Notes: generated from the sequence alone by a model not told the origin. A DNA stretch of 64,000 nucleotides from Fibrobacterota bacterium (GCA_019509785.1 JAEKLQ010000028.1:42464-106463); one strand, 5' to 3'. Shown: positions 18,635 through 27,447, counted from the stretch's first letter. Numbers and translations: made by a program.

Positions 18635-19792
18635 TTATCCGGCCATGCGCATGTTGACGGCCGCAGCCCCCGCGGCGCAAGCCCCGGCCAAGGCAACCCC
18701 GTAGCCGGGGAACATGAACAGGACGCCCGCGATGCCCAGATATCCCGCGGCCAGCATCCCCTGGGCCCCCTCGCCGCGGCCGCGCACGTAGCCGTCGTTC
18801 ACGATCAGGCATGCGAAGGCGAAGGCGGATAAAGCCATCTGCCAAACCGATTGGGAACGCAGCGCCGCGCCGGCGCCCGAAAGCGATACGGCGCAACCGG
18901 CGTAATAGATAGGGAAGGGCGCGGCCAGAAGCAGCGCAAGCGCCCAGTCGCAACGGAAAAGGAAACGCCGCGGCGGGAACAGGTAGGCATGGGCGGCCGC
19001 GAAGGCATCGCAGGCGCCGCCCAAGCGGCGCGCCAGGCAGAGCGAAGCCATGCATCCGGCAAGGGCGAAGAAGCCGCACAGGAATAAATCCCCCGAGGCG
19101 CGGAAGGCCGCCGCGGCTCCCAGCACCAAGGCCGAGAGCAGGGCGGGAGCGAGGGGATCTTCGCGGATCACGTGAAGGGCCTTGCGCCCGAAGAGCCATC
19201 CGTAGGGCGCGGGAAGCCGGGAGGCCGCCTTGCGGGCAAGCGCGCCGGAAACGGAAAGCCAGGCGGATCCCGCTTTTCGCGTCCAGCGTTTTCCGTCGTC
19301 GGCGCGGCCATGGAAGGCGGCCCGCGAAGGCGGGAACCATCCGCGCGACACCGCCAGCCGGAAGGCCGCCCGCATCAGGAATGCTTCCAGGGCGATTCCG
19401 GCCAGGCCGGCGACGACGAAGACGGGCCGGCCCAAATGCGGGACCAGAATCGTTAGACCCGCCAACAGGGCGGCCATTCCCGATTGCGAGGCGATGCGAT
19501 CGGCGGCCGATAATGCGAGCCTCTCGCGTTGGGAATAGCTGGCGCCCGCGACGAGATAGGCGTCGGGAAGCCGCGGCCGCCGCAACAGCCCGGCATAGCG
19601 GGAGTATTCGAAGCATTGCGCCCCGGCCGAGCCGATCAGGAGGAGCGCCAAAGCCAATATGCCGTGCCCATACCCATGGATACGTCCGTTGCCCCAATAG
19701 AAATCCATAGCGGTGAGAAATAATCCCAAACCAATGGCCGCAGCGGCCATCCGCAACCGTTCCTTCCCTTGCGGTAGCCGGGCCGTTTTCAT
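18635..19792 (-). CDS. ABC-2-type transporter permease
   Basis: 385-aa polytopic membrane protein with about eight to ten hydrophobic segments rich in Ala/Leu (for example IGLGLFLTAMDFYW and FVVAGLAGIALEAFLM). The start is the ATG at 19792, overlapping the stop of the ATPase gene as ATGA, which pairs the two as one transporter. No substrate can be read from the sequence. The pair lies on the opposite strand from the thrS and pheS genes that flank it. Confidence 0.75.
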   Translation of the reverse strand: MKTARLPQGKERLRMAAAAIGLGLFLTAMDFYWGNGRIHGYGHGILALALLLIGSAGAQCFEYSRYAGLLRRPRLPDAYLVAGASYSQRERLALSAADRIASQSGMAALLAGLTILVPHLGRPVFVVAGLAGIALEAFLMRAAFRLAVSRGWFPPSRAAFHGRADDGKRWTRKAGSAWLSVSGALARKAASRLPAPYGWLFGRKALHVIREDPLAPALLSALVLGAAAAFRASGDLFLCGFFALAGCMASLCLARRLGGACDAFAAAHAYLFPPRRFLFRCDWALALLLAAPFPIYYAGCAVSLSGAGAALRSQSVWQMALSAFAFACLIVNDGYVRGRGEGAQGMLAAGYLGIAGVLFMFPGYGVALAGACAAGAAAVNMRMAG

Positions 19793-20532
19793 AGGGCGAG
19801 ACTGCGCATATAGAACGCCTCCAGGCCCCCGGCTCCGTTTTGCGAAGCGCGTAACGATTCCATCTCGCCTGCGAAGGCGATTTCGCCGGCCCGCATCAGG
19901 ACCACGTCGTCGGCGACCTTTTCGGCGGCGTCCAAGGCATGCGACGAGACGAGGGCGCCCCTGCCTTCGGCCCGGCAGGCTTCCAACAAGCGCCTCAGAT
20001 TGAGGACCGCGAGAGGATCCAGTCCGTCGAAGGGTTCGTCCAGGATGTGGAATGCCGGATCGCCTATGAAGGCCATTGCCAAGGAAACCTTCTTCGCCAT
20101 GCCTTTGGAATATTCCGAACAGGTCCGGTCTTCCAGCCAAGATCCCAATTCGAAGCGATCGCGCAAGGGCGCCAAGGCCTCGCGGAAGCGGGCTTCGGGA
20201 AGCCCGCGGAATCCGGCCGCCATGCGGATCATCTCTTCGCCGGTAAGATGGGTTTCCAGGGCCGGCGCGTCGGGCATATACCCGATCCGGTTCTTGTGGA
20301 GGATCTCCCCGCGCGCCGGAAGCTGGCTTTCCCCGTCGATGCGGTATTCGCCGGCATAGCCCAGCAACTGCCCCGTGAGCAGGCGGATGAGCGTGCTCTT
20401 TCCCGCGCCGTTCTGGCCCATCAAGACGGTGATGCGGCCCGCGTCCATGGCCAGGTCGCATCCCCGCAGCGCCTCGGCCGCGCCGGGGGCGTAGCGGAAA
20501 TGGATTCCGGATAAGCGTATCTGGGTCGTCAT
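19789..20532 (-). CDS. ABC transporter ATP-binding protein
   Basis: 247-aa nucleotide-binding domain protein. Walker A is GQNGAGKST (residues 39-47), the signature motif reads SEYSKGMAKK, Walker B is FHILDEPFDGLDP, and the switch histidine is in VSSHALDAAE. The SKGM signature and D-loop are typical of ABC-2/CcmA-like exporters. Start ATG at 20532 has GGAGA 6 bases upstream; a TTG at 20544 is a weaker alternative. Coupled to the downstream permease gene. Confidence 0.9.
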   Translation of the reverse strand: MTTQIRLSGIHFRYAPGAAEALRGCDLAMDAGRITVLMGQNGAGKSTLIRLLTGQLLGYAGEYRIDGESQLPARGEILHKNRIGYMPDAPALETHLTGEEMIRMAAGFRGLPEARFREALAPLRDRFELGSWLEDRTCSEYSKGMAKKVSLAMAFIGDPAFHILDEPFDGLDPLAVLNLRRLLEACRAEGRGALVSSHALDAAEKVADDVVLMRAGEIAFAGEMESLRASQNGAGGLEAFYMRSLAL

Positions 20533-20713
20533 CGGTTTCTCCAAAGCGGGACGCCTTTTCGTATGCTGAAATCAAGCGTCCCGTCCGCGTCGGGTAATAG
20601 GTACAAAAACCCTTTGCGACGTTCCCGGCAGAAAACCCGGGGCTGACGCTTTCCCCGCGGCGCCTCCGCCCTTTTTATATTTCCGCAGGTTCAGCCGGGA
20701 GCCCCTCCGAATC

Positions 20714-21775
20714 ATGCAACCCATACAAGACATCCGCGCCCGCCTGGACGCGGACTTGAACGCCTTGGAATCCCAGCTCGCCGCCGGCGGAAAAGGCTTA
20801 GCCAAGGCCTTCGAGGACGTGAAGGTCAAATACCAGGGGAAGAAAGGCGATATCTCCGGCCTGTTGCGCTCCATGGGCGCCTTGCCCGCCGAGCAGCGCC
20901 CCGGGTTCGGCAAGCTCGTCAACGACCTGCGCGATTATTCCGAGGAACGTTTTTCGGCCTTGCAGGCCCGTATCAAAGAAGCGGACATCGCCGGCAGCTT
21001 GGCCGGATCGACCTTGGATGCGACCCTGCCGGGCTATCGCGTGCCGCAGGGATCGTTGCATCCCATGTCCCAGGTGCGCGAGGAAATCATCGGCTTCTTC
21101 CAAGGCTTGGGATTCGAATTGGCGGGCGGCCCCGAAGTCGATAACGACTGGTACAACTTCGAAGCCCTGAACATTCCGCAGGATCATCCCTCGCGGGACA
21201 TGCACGATACCTTCTACGTGGACGATCAGGTGGTCCTGCGCACGCATACCTCCAACGTGCAAGCGCATTACATGGAAACGCATCGGGAACCGCCCATCCG
21301 CATCATCGCCCCGGGCTTCGTCTACCGCGTGGACAACGACGCCACCCATTCGCCGATGTTCCAGCAGGTGGAATGCCTGGTGGTGGACAAGGGGATTTCC
21401 TTCGCCCACCTGAAGGGGACCCTCTTCCTTTGGGCCCGCCACATGTTCGGCGAGAAGACGACTATGCGGTTCAGGCCCAGCTATTTCCCTTTCACCGAGC
21501 CCTCGGCGGAGATGGACGTCTCCTGCTACTTCTGCGGAGGAACGGGCAAGCTGGCGGGGCAGCCCTGCCGCACTTGCAAGACCACGGGCTGGATCGAGAT
21601 CGGCGGCTGCGGCAGCGTCGACCCCAACGTGTTCAACAAGCTGGGCTGGGATCCGGAAACCTATACCGGATTCGCCTTCGGCTTCGGTATCGATCGGATC
21701 ACCATGCTGAAATGCGGCATTCCCGACATTTCTTATTTGACGAAGAACGACAATCGGTTTTTGAGGCAATTCTAA
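20714..21775 (+). CDS. pheS: Phenylalanine--tRNA ligase alpha subunit
   Basis: Class II synthetase catalytic subunit, 353 aa, working as alpha2beta2 with PheT. It has an N-terminal coiled coil (residues 1-90), then the catalytic core with HPMSQVREEIIGFF, the FEALNIPQDHPSRDMHDTFY signature, a Cys-rich insertion (CYFCGGTGKLAGQPCRTC) found in several phyla, and class II motif 3 (FAFGFGIDRITML). It is followed by pheT after an unusual 112-base palindromic spacer. Confidence 0.97.
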   Translation: MQPIQDIRARLDADLNALESQLAAGGKGLAKAFEDVKVKYQGKKGDISGLLRSMGALPAEQRPGFGKLVNDLRDYSEERFSALQARIKEADIAGSLAGSTLDATLPGYRVPQGSLHPMSQVREEIIGFFQGLGFELAGGPEVDNDWYNFEALNIPQDHPSRDMHDTFYVDDQVVLRTHTSNVQAHYMETHREPPIRIIAPGFVYRVDNDATHSPMFQQVECLVVDKGISFAHLKGTLFLWARHMFGEKTTMRFRPSYFPFTEPSAEMDVSCYFCGGTGKLAGQPCRTCKTTGWIEIGGCGSVDPNVFNKLGWDPETYTGFAFGFGIDRITMLKCGIPDISYLTKNDNRFLRQF

Positions 21776-21779
21776 AAGA

Positions 21780-21869
21780 GGGTAAAGGGTACAGGGTACA
21801 GGGTATAGGGTTAAGATCGGGGCGATTTCCGATTTTCCTGTACCCTTAACCCTTAACCCTGTACCCCCC
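21780..21869 (+). repeat. Palindromic G-run element between pheS and pheT (copy 1)
   Basis: Left arm (21780-21815) is five GGG runs spaced by TAAA, TACA, TACA and TATA. The right arm (21837-21869) carries matching CCC runs spaced by TTAA, TTAA and TGTA. The arms are imperfectly complementary, so the RNA could form a long hairpin. Each G-rich strand also fits the G3N4 pattern of a G-quadruplex. A second copy in the same orientation lies at 31538-31612. Confidence 0.85.
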
Positions 21870-21887
21870 GAAGCCATAAAGGACAAA

Positions 21888-24461
21888 ATGCTCGTCTCTC
21901 TGTACTGGATCAAGAAATACGTCGACCTCTCCGGCACCTCGGGCGAGGATCCGGACGAAGTGTCCAAGGCCCTTACTTCCCTCGGGCTCGAGGTCGAAGG
22001 CCTGACCCGCGTGGGCTCGGTCGCCGGAGTCGTTTCGGCCGAGGTGATCGAATGCGCGAAGCATCCCGAAGCCGACAAGCTCTCCGTATGCAAGGTAAGC
22101 GACGGGAGCGAGATCTATCCCGTGGTATGCGGGGCGCCCAACGTGGCCAAGGGCCAGAAGGTGCTCTTCGCCAAGGTGGGCGCGGAGATCCCGGGCAAAG
22201 GCGGAGAACCCGGTTTCAAAATCAAGAAGGCCAAGCTGCGCGGCCAGGATTCGCACGGGATGATCTGCGCCGAGGACGAGGTGGGATTGGGCGAATCGCA
22301 TGACGGCATCCTGGTGTTGCCGCCGGAGACGCCGCTGGGCCTGCCCATGGAAAAGATCCCCGGCCTCTCGGACGTGATCCTGGAACTCAACGTGACCCCC
22401 AACCGGCCGGACGCCCTGTGCCATCTCGGCGTGGCCCGCGAGATCGCCGCCAAGTTCGGGAAACCGCTGCGTTACCCCTCGGAAGCCATCCATGAACGGG
22501 GCGCGCCCATCGTATCCCTGGTCGACATCGAGCTGCACGATCTGGTCGGTTGCACGAAGTACGTGGGCCGCGTGATCCAGGGGATCAAGGTGGGGCCCAG
22601 CCCCGATTGGCTGTCCAAGGCCCTCAAATCCATCGGCAAACGCAGCATCAACAACGTGGTCGATCTCACCAACTACGTGTTGTTCGAATTCGGCCAGCCT
22701 TCCCATGCCTTCGATCTGAACCGCATCCGCGGGAAGAAGGTGATCATCCGCAAGGGGAAGGCGGGCGAGAAGCTGACCACCCTCGACGGGGCGCAACGGG
22801 ACATCGGCGAGGCCGACATGGTCATCGCCGACGCCGAAGGCCCGATGGTGCTGGCCGGGGTGATGGGCGGCAAGGATTCCGAAGTATCCGAGGCCACCAC
22901 CGACGTTTTCCTGGAAGTCGCCTATTTCACTCCCGCCGTGGTCCGCCGCCAGGCCCGTCGCCATGGGCTTTCCAGCGATTCGTCCTACCGCTTCGAGCGC
23001 GGCATCGATCCCTTGCGCACCTCCGAGATCGCCGATTACCTCGCCGCCCTCATCGCGCGCTGGTGCGGCGGCGCGGGAGCGACGCCCGTCGTGGCCAAAG
23101 GCCGGCTGGAAAAGGCTTCCCCGGAGCATCCGTCTTCCCCGCGCCGCGTCTACCTGCGTCCCGCGCGCGCCGAGCTGCTGTTGGGGGCGTCCTTGTCGGC
23201 CGAAGAGTGCATGCGGCGGCTCCAATCCATCGAGCTAAAGGCCGGCGGCGCGCCCGCCGGGGGGACGCCAGGCGACGAACCGGCCCTGGTCCACGGACAG
23301 GTCGCCCTCGCCTTTTCCGTTCCCGGATTCCGCGGGGATCTGGAACGCGAAGTCGATCTCATCGAGGAGATCGCGCGCCTGGGGGATTATAACGCGATCC
23401 CCGTCACGCTTCCTTCCTTGCCCCTGGGGTTCAAGGCCCTGCCGCCCGCGGAGTCCTTGGCGCGCTCCCTGCGCCATCACCTGCGGGATGCCGGCCTGAA
23501 CGAAACCTTGTCCCTGAGATTTTCCTCGCGCAAGGCGTTGGCGAAACTGGGTTTCCCCGCCGACGATGCGCGCATGGCCTGCGTGCCCCTGCGCAATCCC
23601 CTGAGCGAGGAATGGGAAATCCTCCCCACCTCCCCGCTCCCGTCCCTGTTGTCCTCGGCGGCATACAACCAGAACAATCAGGAGCGGAATATCCGCTTCT
23701 TCGAAATCGCCCGCTGCTTCTACCACCACCCCGAAGAGCGCACGGCGCGCTTGCCCGGGATCTGGGAAGAGGAGACCCTGGGCATCGTCCTGGCCGGGGA
23801 TTGGCCGGATCGCCGGCCATGGAGCCTCGACGCCGCCGCGGCCGCGCCGGTGGAGTTCTTCCATCTCAAGGGCCTGCTGGAGAACGCCTTGGCGGCCCTG
23901 GGCCTCAGCGCCCGTTTCGGGAATCCCTCCGGCGAGGCCTGGTTGCATCCCGTGGAATCGGGCGCCATCTACGCCGAACTGGGCCAAGCGCCCGCCGGCG
24001 CCGGGGTCCTGTTCGGCCGCAAGCTCCCGTCCGCGGGGGAAACCCGCATCGGCGTTTTCGGCATCCTGCATCCGCGCGTGGCTTCCCAATTCGAATTGAA
24101 AGGCACGGTGCTGGCAGCCGAAGTTTCCATCTCCGGCCTGCTCGCCGCGGCCGGCCAACGCCCCAAGTTCAAGCCCTTCGGGAATTTCTCTTCCATGTCC
24201 CGGGACGTGAACCTGCTGGTCGACGAAGGCAAGGCCCATGGCGACATCCTGGCGCGCGTCCCGGCCCGCGTTCCCAACCTCATCGAAGCGCGGCTGAATA
24301 GCGTCTATCGCGGTACCGGGGTGCCCGATGGCAAAAAGGCGCTGCATTACACCTTTACCTATCGCAATGCCGAGCGTACCTTAACGGACGAAGAAGTGAA
24401 CAAGGCGCAGGAAAAGGTCAATCGGGAGCTGGCCCAGGACGCGGGGATCGCGTTCAAATAG
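21888..24461 (+). CDS. pheT: Phenylalanine--tRNA ligase beta subunit
   Basis: 857-aa partner of PheS carrying tRNA binding and editing functions. Domains in order: EMAP/tRNA-binding fold (about 40-155), B3/B4 editing domain (about 210-390, with NVVDLTNYVLFEFGQPSHAFD), B5 and the catalytic-like core (about 410-700), and the C-terminal ferredoxin-like anticodon-binding domain (FGNFSSMSRDVNLLVD onward, about 760-857). ATG with AAAGGA upstream. The length is at the long end for the family, with insertions such as residues 450-470. Confidence 0.97.
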   Translation: MLVSLYWIKKYVDLSGTSGEDPDEVSKALTSLGLEVEGLTRVGSVAGVVSAEVIECAKHPEADKLSVCKVSDGSEIYPVVCGAPNVAKGQKVLFAKVGAEIPGKGGEPGFKIKKAKLRGQDSHGMICAEDEVGLGESHDGILVLPPETPLGLPMEKIPGLSDVILELNVTPNRPDALCHLGVAREIAAKFGKPLRYPSEAIHERGAPIVSLVDIELHDLVGCTKYVGRVIQGIKVGPSPDWLSKALKSIGKRSINNVVDLTNYVLFEFGQPSHAFDLNRIRGKKVIIRKGKAGEKLTTLDGAQRDIGEADMVIADAEGPMVLAGVMGGKDSEVSEATTDVFLEVAYFTPAVVRRQARRHGLSSDSSYRFERGIDPLRTSEIADYLAALIARWCGGAGATPVVAKGRLEKASPEHPSSPRRVYLRPARAELLLGASLSAEECMRRLQSIELKAGGAPAGGTPGDEPALVHGQVALAFSVPGFRGDLEREVDLIEEIARLGDYNAIPVTLPSLPLGFKALPPAESLARSLRHHLRDAGLNETLSLRFSSRKALAKLGFPADDARMACVPLRNPLSEEWEILPTSPLPSLLSSAAYNQNNQERNIRFFEIARCFYHHPEERTARLPGIWEEETLGIVLAGDWPDRRPWSLDAAAAAPVEFFHLKGLLENALAALGLSARFGNPSGEAWLHPVESGAIYAELGQAPAGAGVLFGRKLPSAGETRIGVFGILHPRVASQFELKGTVLAAEVSISGLLAAAGQRPKFKPFGNFSSMSRDVNLLVDEGKAHGDILARVPARVPNLIEARLNSVYRGTGVPDGKKALHYTFTYRNAERTLTDEEVNKAQEKVNRELAQDAGIAFK

Positions 24462-24561
24462 CGGTCGCAGCCGGGCAACCATTAAGTTAGGGACTCTAAT
24501 AGACATGGCCCCGGCAGGAGTTTAGTTTTGCCTGTGCCCGCGGGCGCGGGAAGGAGCACAA

Positions 24562-24828
24562 ATGGACTTCAGTCAATTCGACGCATTAGCCAACAAGGTG
24601 GAGCGTGCCGTATCCATCATCGACGGCCTGAAACAGGAGCGGGAGCATCTCCAGACGGAGTTGCATGCCGCCCTGGAACGGGCCGGGAATTTGGAGAAGG
24701 CGGTGGCGGCGAAGGATGAGGAATTGGCCGGGCTCCGCCATGAGATCGACGCCAAGTCGGACAATATCAACCTTGTCGGCGAGCGGATCCGGGACTTGGT
24801 GGGCCGGCTCGATACGGCCCTCGCCTGA
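24562..24828 (+). CDS. Small coiled-coil protein, ZapB-like
   Basis: 88-aa protein predicted to be almost entirely a coiled coil (FDALANKVERAVSIIDGL, then heptads LQTELHAALERAGNLEK). Such proteins directly upstream of zapA act as division-ring stabilisers (ZapB-like) in many bacteria. It has GGAAGGAG just upstream of the ATG. The identity is by size, coiled coil and context, since ZapB sequences are poorly conserved. Confidence 0.6.
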   Translation: MDFSQFDALANKVERAVSIIDGLKQEREHLQTELHAALERAGNLEKAVAAKDEELAGLRHEIDAKSDNINLVGERIRDLVGRLDTALA

Positions 24829-24943
24829 AAAAGCCGGTATCGGCGGGGCACAAGGGCTGGCGGCTTTTCCGGCCCTGATGGTATATTAGGAACGATACGC
24901 CCGTCCCGGACAAGCGGGACGCGCGGTGGAGGCCGCATCCTCG
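24829..24943 (+). other. Intergenic region zapB-like/zapA with hairpins and a shared motif
   Basis: Contains AAAAGCC (24829-24835) pairing with GGCTTTT (24862-24868), a weak terminator candidate. TATATT (24882-24887), a possible -10, precedes AGGAACGATACGC (24888-24900). A perfect small hairpin follows, GTCCCG/CGGGAC (24903-24920). The AGGAACGATA motif recurs upstream of ispA at 26510. Confidence 0.5.
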
Positions 24944-25249
24944 ATGGAACCAGTGGAACACTCCTACAAGGTCAACATCTGCGGCGAGACCTTCCAGGTC
25001 AAGTCCGATCAGCCTCCCCAGACGATAGAACGCGTCGCCGGATATTTGGATTTTAAGATCCGGGAGCTGGGCAAGGGCGGCATCAACGTGGACAAGTTCC
25101 GCGTGGTGGTCTTGGCCGCGATGAATCTGGCGGGGGAATTATTCGAACTCCGCGCCCAGGTCGAAGAGCACAATAAGCAGCAGGACAAAATCCAAGAGAA
25201 AGCGAGGTCGCTCAACGCGAGCCTGGATCGGGCCCTCAAGCCCGTCTGA
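24944..25249 (+). CDS. zapA: Cell division protein ZapA
   Basis: 101-aa FtsZ-ring-associated protein that crosslinks FtsZ filaments. It has the ZapA N-terminal beta segment (VNICGETFQVKSD), the ERVAGYLDFKIREL helix and a C-terminal coiled coil. I chose the ATG at 24944, which has GGAGG about 11 bases upstream, over the GTG at 24926. It is followed by the 6S RNA candidate, matching the zapA-ssrS linkage known in many bacteria. Confidence 0.85.
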   Translation: MEPVEHSYKVNICGETFQVKSDQPPQTIERVAGYLDFKIRELGKGGINVDKFRVVVLAAMNLAGELFELRAQVEEHNKQQDKIQEKARSLNASLDRALKPV

Positions 25250-25290
25250 AGGCTACAGCAGCGAGCCAGAAAAAGGCAACGAGTCCTGAA

Positions 25291-25491
25291 AAGAACTCCG
25301 TCGCGCGCTTCATGCGTCTCGGCCTTACAAACCTAGATCAACAAAATGGCATTTCTTTTCATCTAGCGCATGCCCCCAACTTCGGGCCCTCGCGGTCCGA
25401 TGCACGAGGGGAAGCGCGAACTGGAAGGGGTCCATTAATCCTTTGATCACAAGGTCCGAGAACAATGGGCGGTAAGCCGACGGAGTTTCTT
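25291..25491 (+). ncRNA. ssrS: Candidate 6S RNA
   Basis: The gap between zapA and folD holds a sequence whose ends pair: AAGAACTCCGTCG (25291-25303) with CGACGGAGTTTCTT (25478-25491). They enclose about 175 bases, so the total is about 200 nt, the size of 6S RNA. Inside, an extended terminal hairpin is visible (CCCTCG near 25390 pairing with CGAGGG, extended by TTCG/CGAA and CCA/TGG), with less-paired flanks resembling the central bubble that mimics an open promoter. Location after zapA and before a one-carbon folate gene is the classic ssrS context. Strand and exact ends are inferred. Confidence 0.7.
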
Positions 25492-25500
25492 ATTTCCCCC

Positions 25501-25530
25501 CGCGGGCGACTGGCCCGCAAGACCCCTTTT
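25501..25530 (+). terminator. Possible terminator after the 6S RNA candidate
   Basis: Hairpin GCGGGC-GACTG-GCCCGC (25502-25518), followed by AAGACCCCTTTTC. The T-run is short and offset, so termination efficiency is uncertain. It ends about 15 bases before the folD ATG. Confidence 0.4.
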
Positions 25531-25544
25531 CTACCTTTGCCCGC

Positions 25545-26444
25545 ATGGCCCAGCTCATCGACGGCAAGAAGGTTTCCCTCGACATCCGCAACGCCCTGAA
25601 GCCCCGCGTGGCCGCTTTGATCGCCCAAGGCATGCGTCCCGGATTGTCGGTGACCCTGGTGGGGGAAGATCCCGCCTCGGTCTCCTACGTCAACGGCAAG
25701 GATGCGGCGGCCAAGGAGGTCGGCATCCAGGCTTGGACCCACCGCTTGCCGGCTTCGATCTCCGAAGGGGAGTTGACCGAGCATCTGCTCCGGCAGAACG
25801 AAGACCCGGCCGTGCATGGGATCCTGCTCCAGTTGCCCTTGCCCGGGCGCTTGCCCTCCGAGAAGTTGCTCGATCTCATTTCCGCCAAGAAGGACGTGGA
25901 TGGTTTCCATCCCATCAGCCTGGGGAATCTCATGCTGGGTCGTCCCGGGTTCCGGCCCTGCACCCCTTGGGGCGTGCAGGAGCTGCTGCGCGCGTATAAC
26001 CTCAGCCCCGAAGGCAAGCACGTGGTGGTGGCGGGCCGATCCAATATCGTCGGCAAGCCCGTAGCCAACATTCTGCTCCAGAAGGAGCCTTTCGCGAACG
26101 CCACGGTCACCATCTGCCATACCGGGACCCCTGATCTCGCGCAGTATACCCGCCAGGCCGATTTCCTGATCGCGGCCATGGGCCGTCCCGGGACCATCAC
26201 GGGCGACTTGGTGAAAGCCGGCGCCGTGGTAATCGACGTGGGAGTGAATCGGGTGAAGAGCGACAAGACCAAATCCGGATTCCGCCTGGTCGGCGACGTG
26301 GACTTCGAATCCGTATCCGCCAAGGCCGCATGGATCACGCCCGTGCCCGGCGGGGTGGGGCCCATGACCATCGCCATGCTCCTGAGCAATACGGTCCGGA
26401 GCGCGGAGATGACGGCGGCCGCGCGGGCCCCCCGGACACGCTGA
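25545..26444 (+). CDS. folD: Bifunctional methylenetetrahydrofolate dehydrogenase/cyclohydrolase FolD
   Basis: Interconverts 5,10-methylene-THF, 5,10-methenyl-THF and 10-formyl-THF for purine and formyl-Met synthesis. The 299-aa protein has the cyclohydrolase/dehydrogenase signature with catalytic Lys in SYVNGKDAAAKEVG, the QLPLPGRL motif and KDVDGFHP. The Rossmann segment VVVAGRSNIVGKP and the C-terminal TPVPGGVGPMT follow. Single-copy housekeeping gene located after the 6S candidate. Confidence 0.96.
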   Translation: MAQLIDGKKVSLDIRNALKPRVAALIAQGMRPGLSVTLVGEDPASVSYVNGKDAAAKEVGIQAWTHRLPASISEGELTEHLLRQNEDPAVHGILLQLPLPGRLPSEKLLDLISAKKDVDGFHPISLGNLMLGRPGFRPCTPWGVQELLRAYNLSPEGKHVVVAGRSNIVGKPVANILLQKEPFANATVTICHTGTPDLAQYTRQADFLIAAMGRPGTITGDLVKAGAVVIDVGVNRVKSDKTKSGFRLVGDVDFESVSAKAAWITPVPGGVGPMTIAMLLSNTVRSAEMTAAARAPRTR

Positions 26445-26505
26445 CTTCCGGATTTCCGGCCGGTTTTTGTATCTTTCCCAGGCCTGTCCCGGACCGATCC
26501 GGTAC

Positions 26506-26546
26506 ATTCAGGAACGATAAGCGGTCAATTCAGGAACCCTAAGCGG
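26506..26546 (+). repeat. Two 19-bp direct repeats upstream of ispA
   Basis: ATTCAGGAACGATAAGCGG (26506-26524) and ATTCAGGAACCCTAAGCGG (26528-26546) repeat with a 22-base period, about two helical turns. They end 10 bases before the ispA ATG. The core AGGAACGATA also lies upstream of zapA (24888). Possible operator or shared promoter segment. Confidence 0.6.
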
Positions 26547-26556
26547 CCCAGGTAGC

Positions 26557-27447
26557 ATGTCAGCCCCAAAGAACCAAATCGCCGTCACGGTCGAGGAGTA
26601 CCTTAAGCAGGCTTCTTTGCGCGTGAACGCGGCCTTGGAGCGCCATCTGCCCCCCGAATCCGATGCCCCTGCCGACCTGCATAAGGCCGTGCGCTATTCC
26701 ATCTTCGCGGGCGGCAAGCGCCTGCGTCCCGCCTTGGCTTTGGCTTCTTTCGAAGCCTGCCACGGGACCGGGGAAGCCGTCCTGCTGGCGGCCTGCGCCC
26801 TGGAGATGACGCATACCTTCTCCCTCATCCACGACGATCTGCCGTGCATGGATAACGACGACTTCCGCCGCGGCCGGCCGACCAACCACAAGGTTTTCGG
26901 AGAGGCCATCGCCATCCTGGCGGGGGACTCCCTCCTCGTATACGCCTTCGAGCTTTTGGCCAAGACCGGGAAACCCGAATGCATCGCGACCTTGGCCCGC
27001 GCCTTGGGAACCAAGGGAATGCTGGGCGGCCAAGTGGTGGATATCCAAAGCGAAGGCAAGAAAGTGGGCCTGGAGACCGTCAACTACATCCATAACCACA
27101 AGACCGCCGCCCTCCTGGAGGCCTCCCTGGTGATGGGCGCGCAACTCGCCGGCGCCGACGACGAAGTCATCGCCGGCCTGGGCGCCTTCGGCAACGGCAT
27201 CGGCCTGGCTTTCCAAATCGTCGATGACGTGCTGGACCTGGAACAGACCACCGAAGCCTTGGGCAAAGACGCCGGCTCGGATCTGGCCAAGGGCAAAGCC
27301 ACCTATCCGGCCGTGATCGGCATCCCCGCCTCCAAGGAACGGGCACGCCAGCTGATCGAAGAGGCCAAACTGGAATTGCGGAAGCTTCCCATCCAAGGAA
27401 GCACGCTGGAACTCATCGCCGATTACATCATTACCCGGGTGCACTGA
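26557..27447 (+). CDS. ispA: Polyprenyl (farnesyl/geranylgeranyl) diphosphate synthase
   Basis: Short-chain trans-prenyltransferase of 296 aa that condenses IPP with allylic diphosphates. The first Asp-rich motif is DDLPCMD (Asp93, Asp94, Asp99) and the second is QIVDDVLD near residue 215. GGKRLRP (residues 52-58) binds IPP. The residues ahead of the first motif (THTFSL) are compatible with a C15-C20 product. It is followed 4 bases later by dxs, a common pairing for isoprenoid supply. Exact chain length cannot be assigned. Confidence 0.92.
   Translation: MSAPKNQIAVTVEEYLKQASLRVNAALERHLPPESDAPADLHKAVRYSIFAGGKRLRPALALASFEACHGTGEAVLLAACALEMTHTFSLIHDDLPCMDNDDFRRGRPTNHKVFGEAIAILAGDSLLVYAFELLAKTGKPECIATLARALGTKGMLGGQVVDIQSEGKKVGLETVNYIHNHKTAALLEASLVMGAQLAGADDEVIAGLGAFGNGIGLAFQIVDDVLDLEQTTEALGKDAGSDLAKGKATYPAVIGIPASKERARQLIEEAKLELRKLPIQGSTLELIADYIITRVH

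Noticed and set aside
21780..21869. Telomeric end or CRISPR array
   Set aside because: GGG runs are short, inverted and interior to an operon; no spacer diversity or chromosome end.
26506..26546. CRISPR-like short tandem unit
   Set aside because: Only two 19-bp copies with a 3-base gap between them and no spacers; fits an operator or repeat, not an array.
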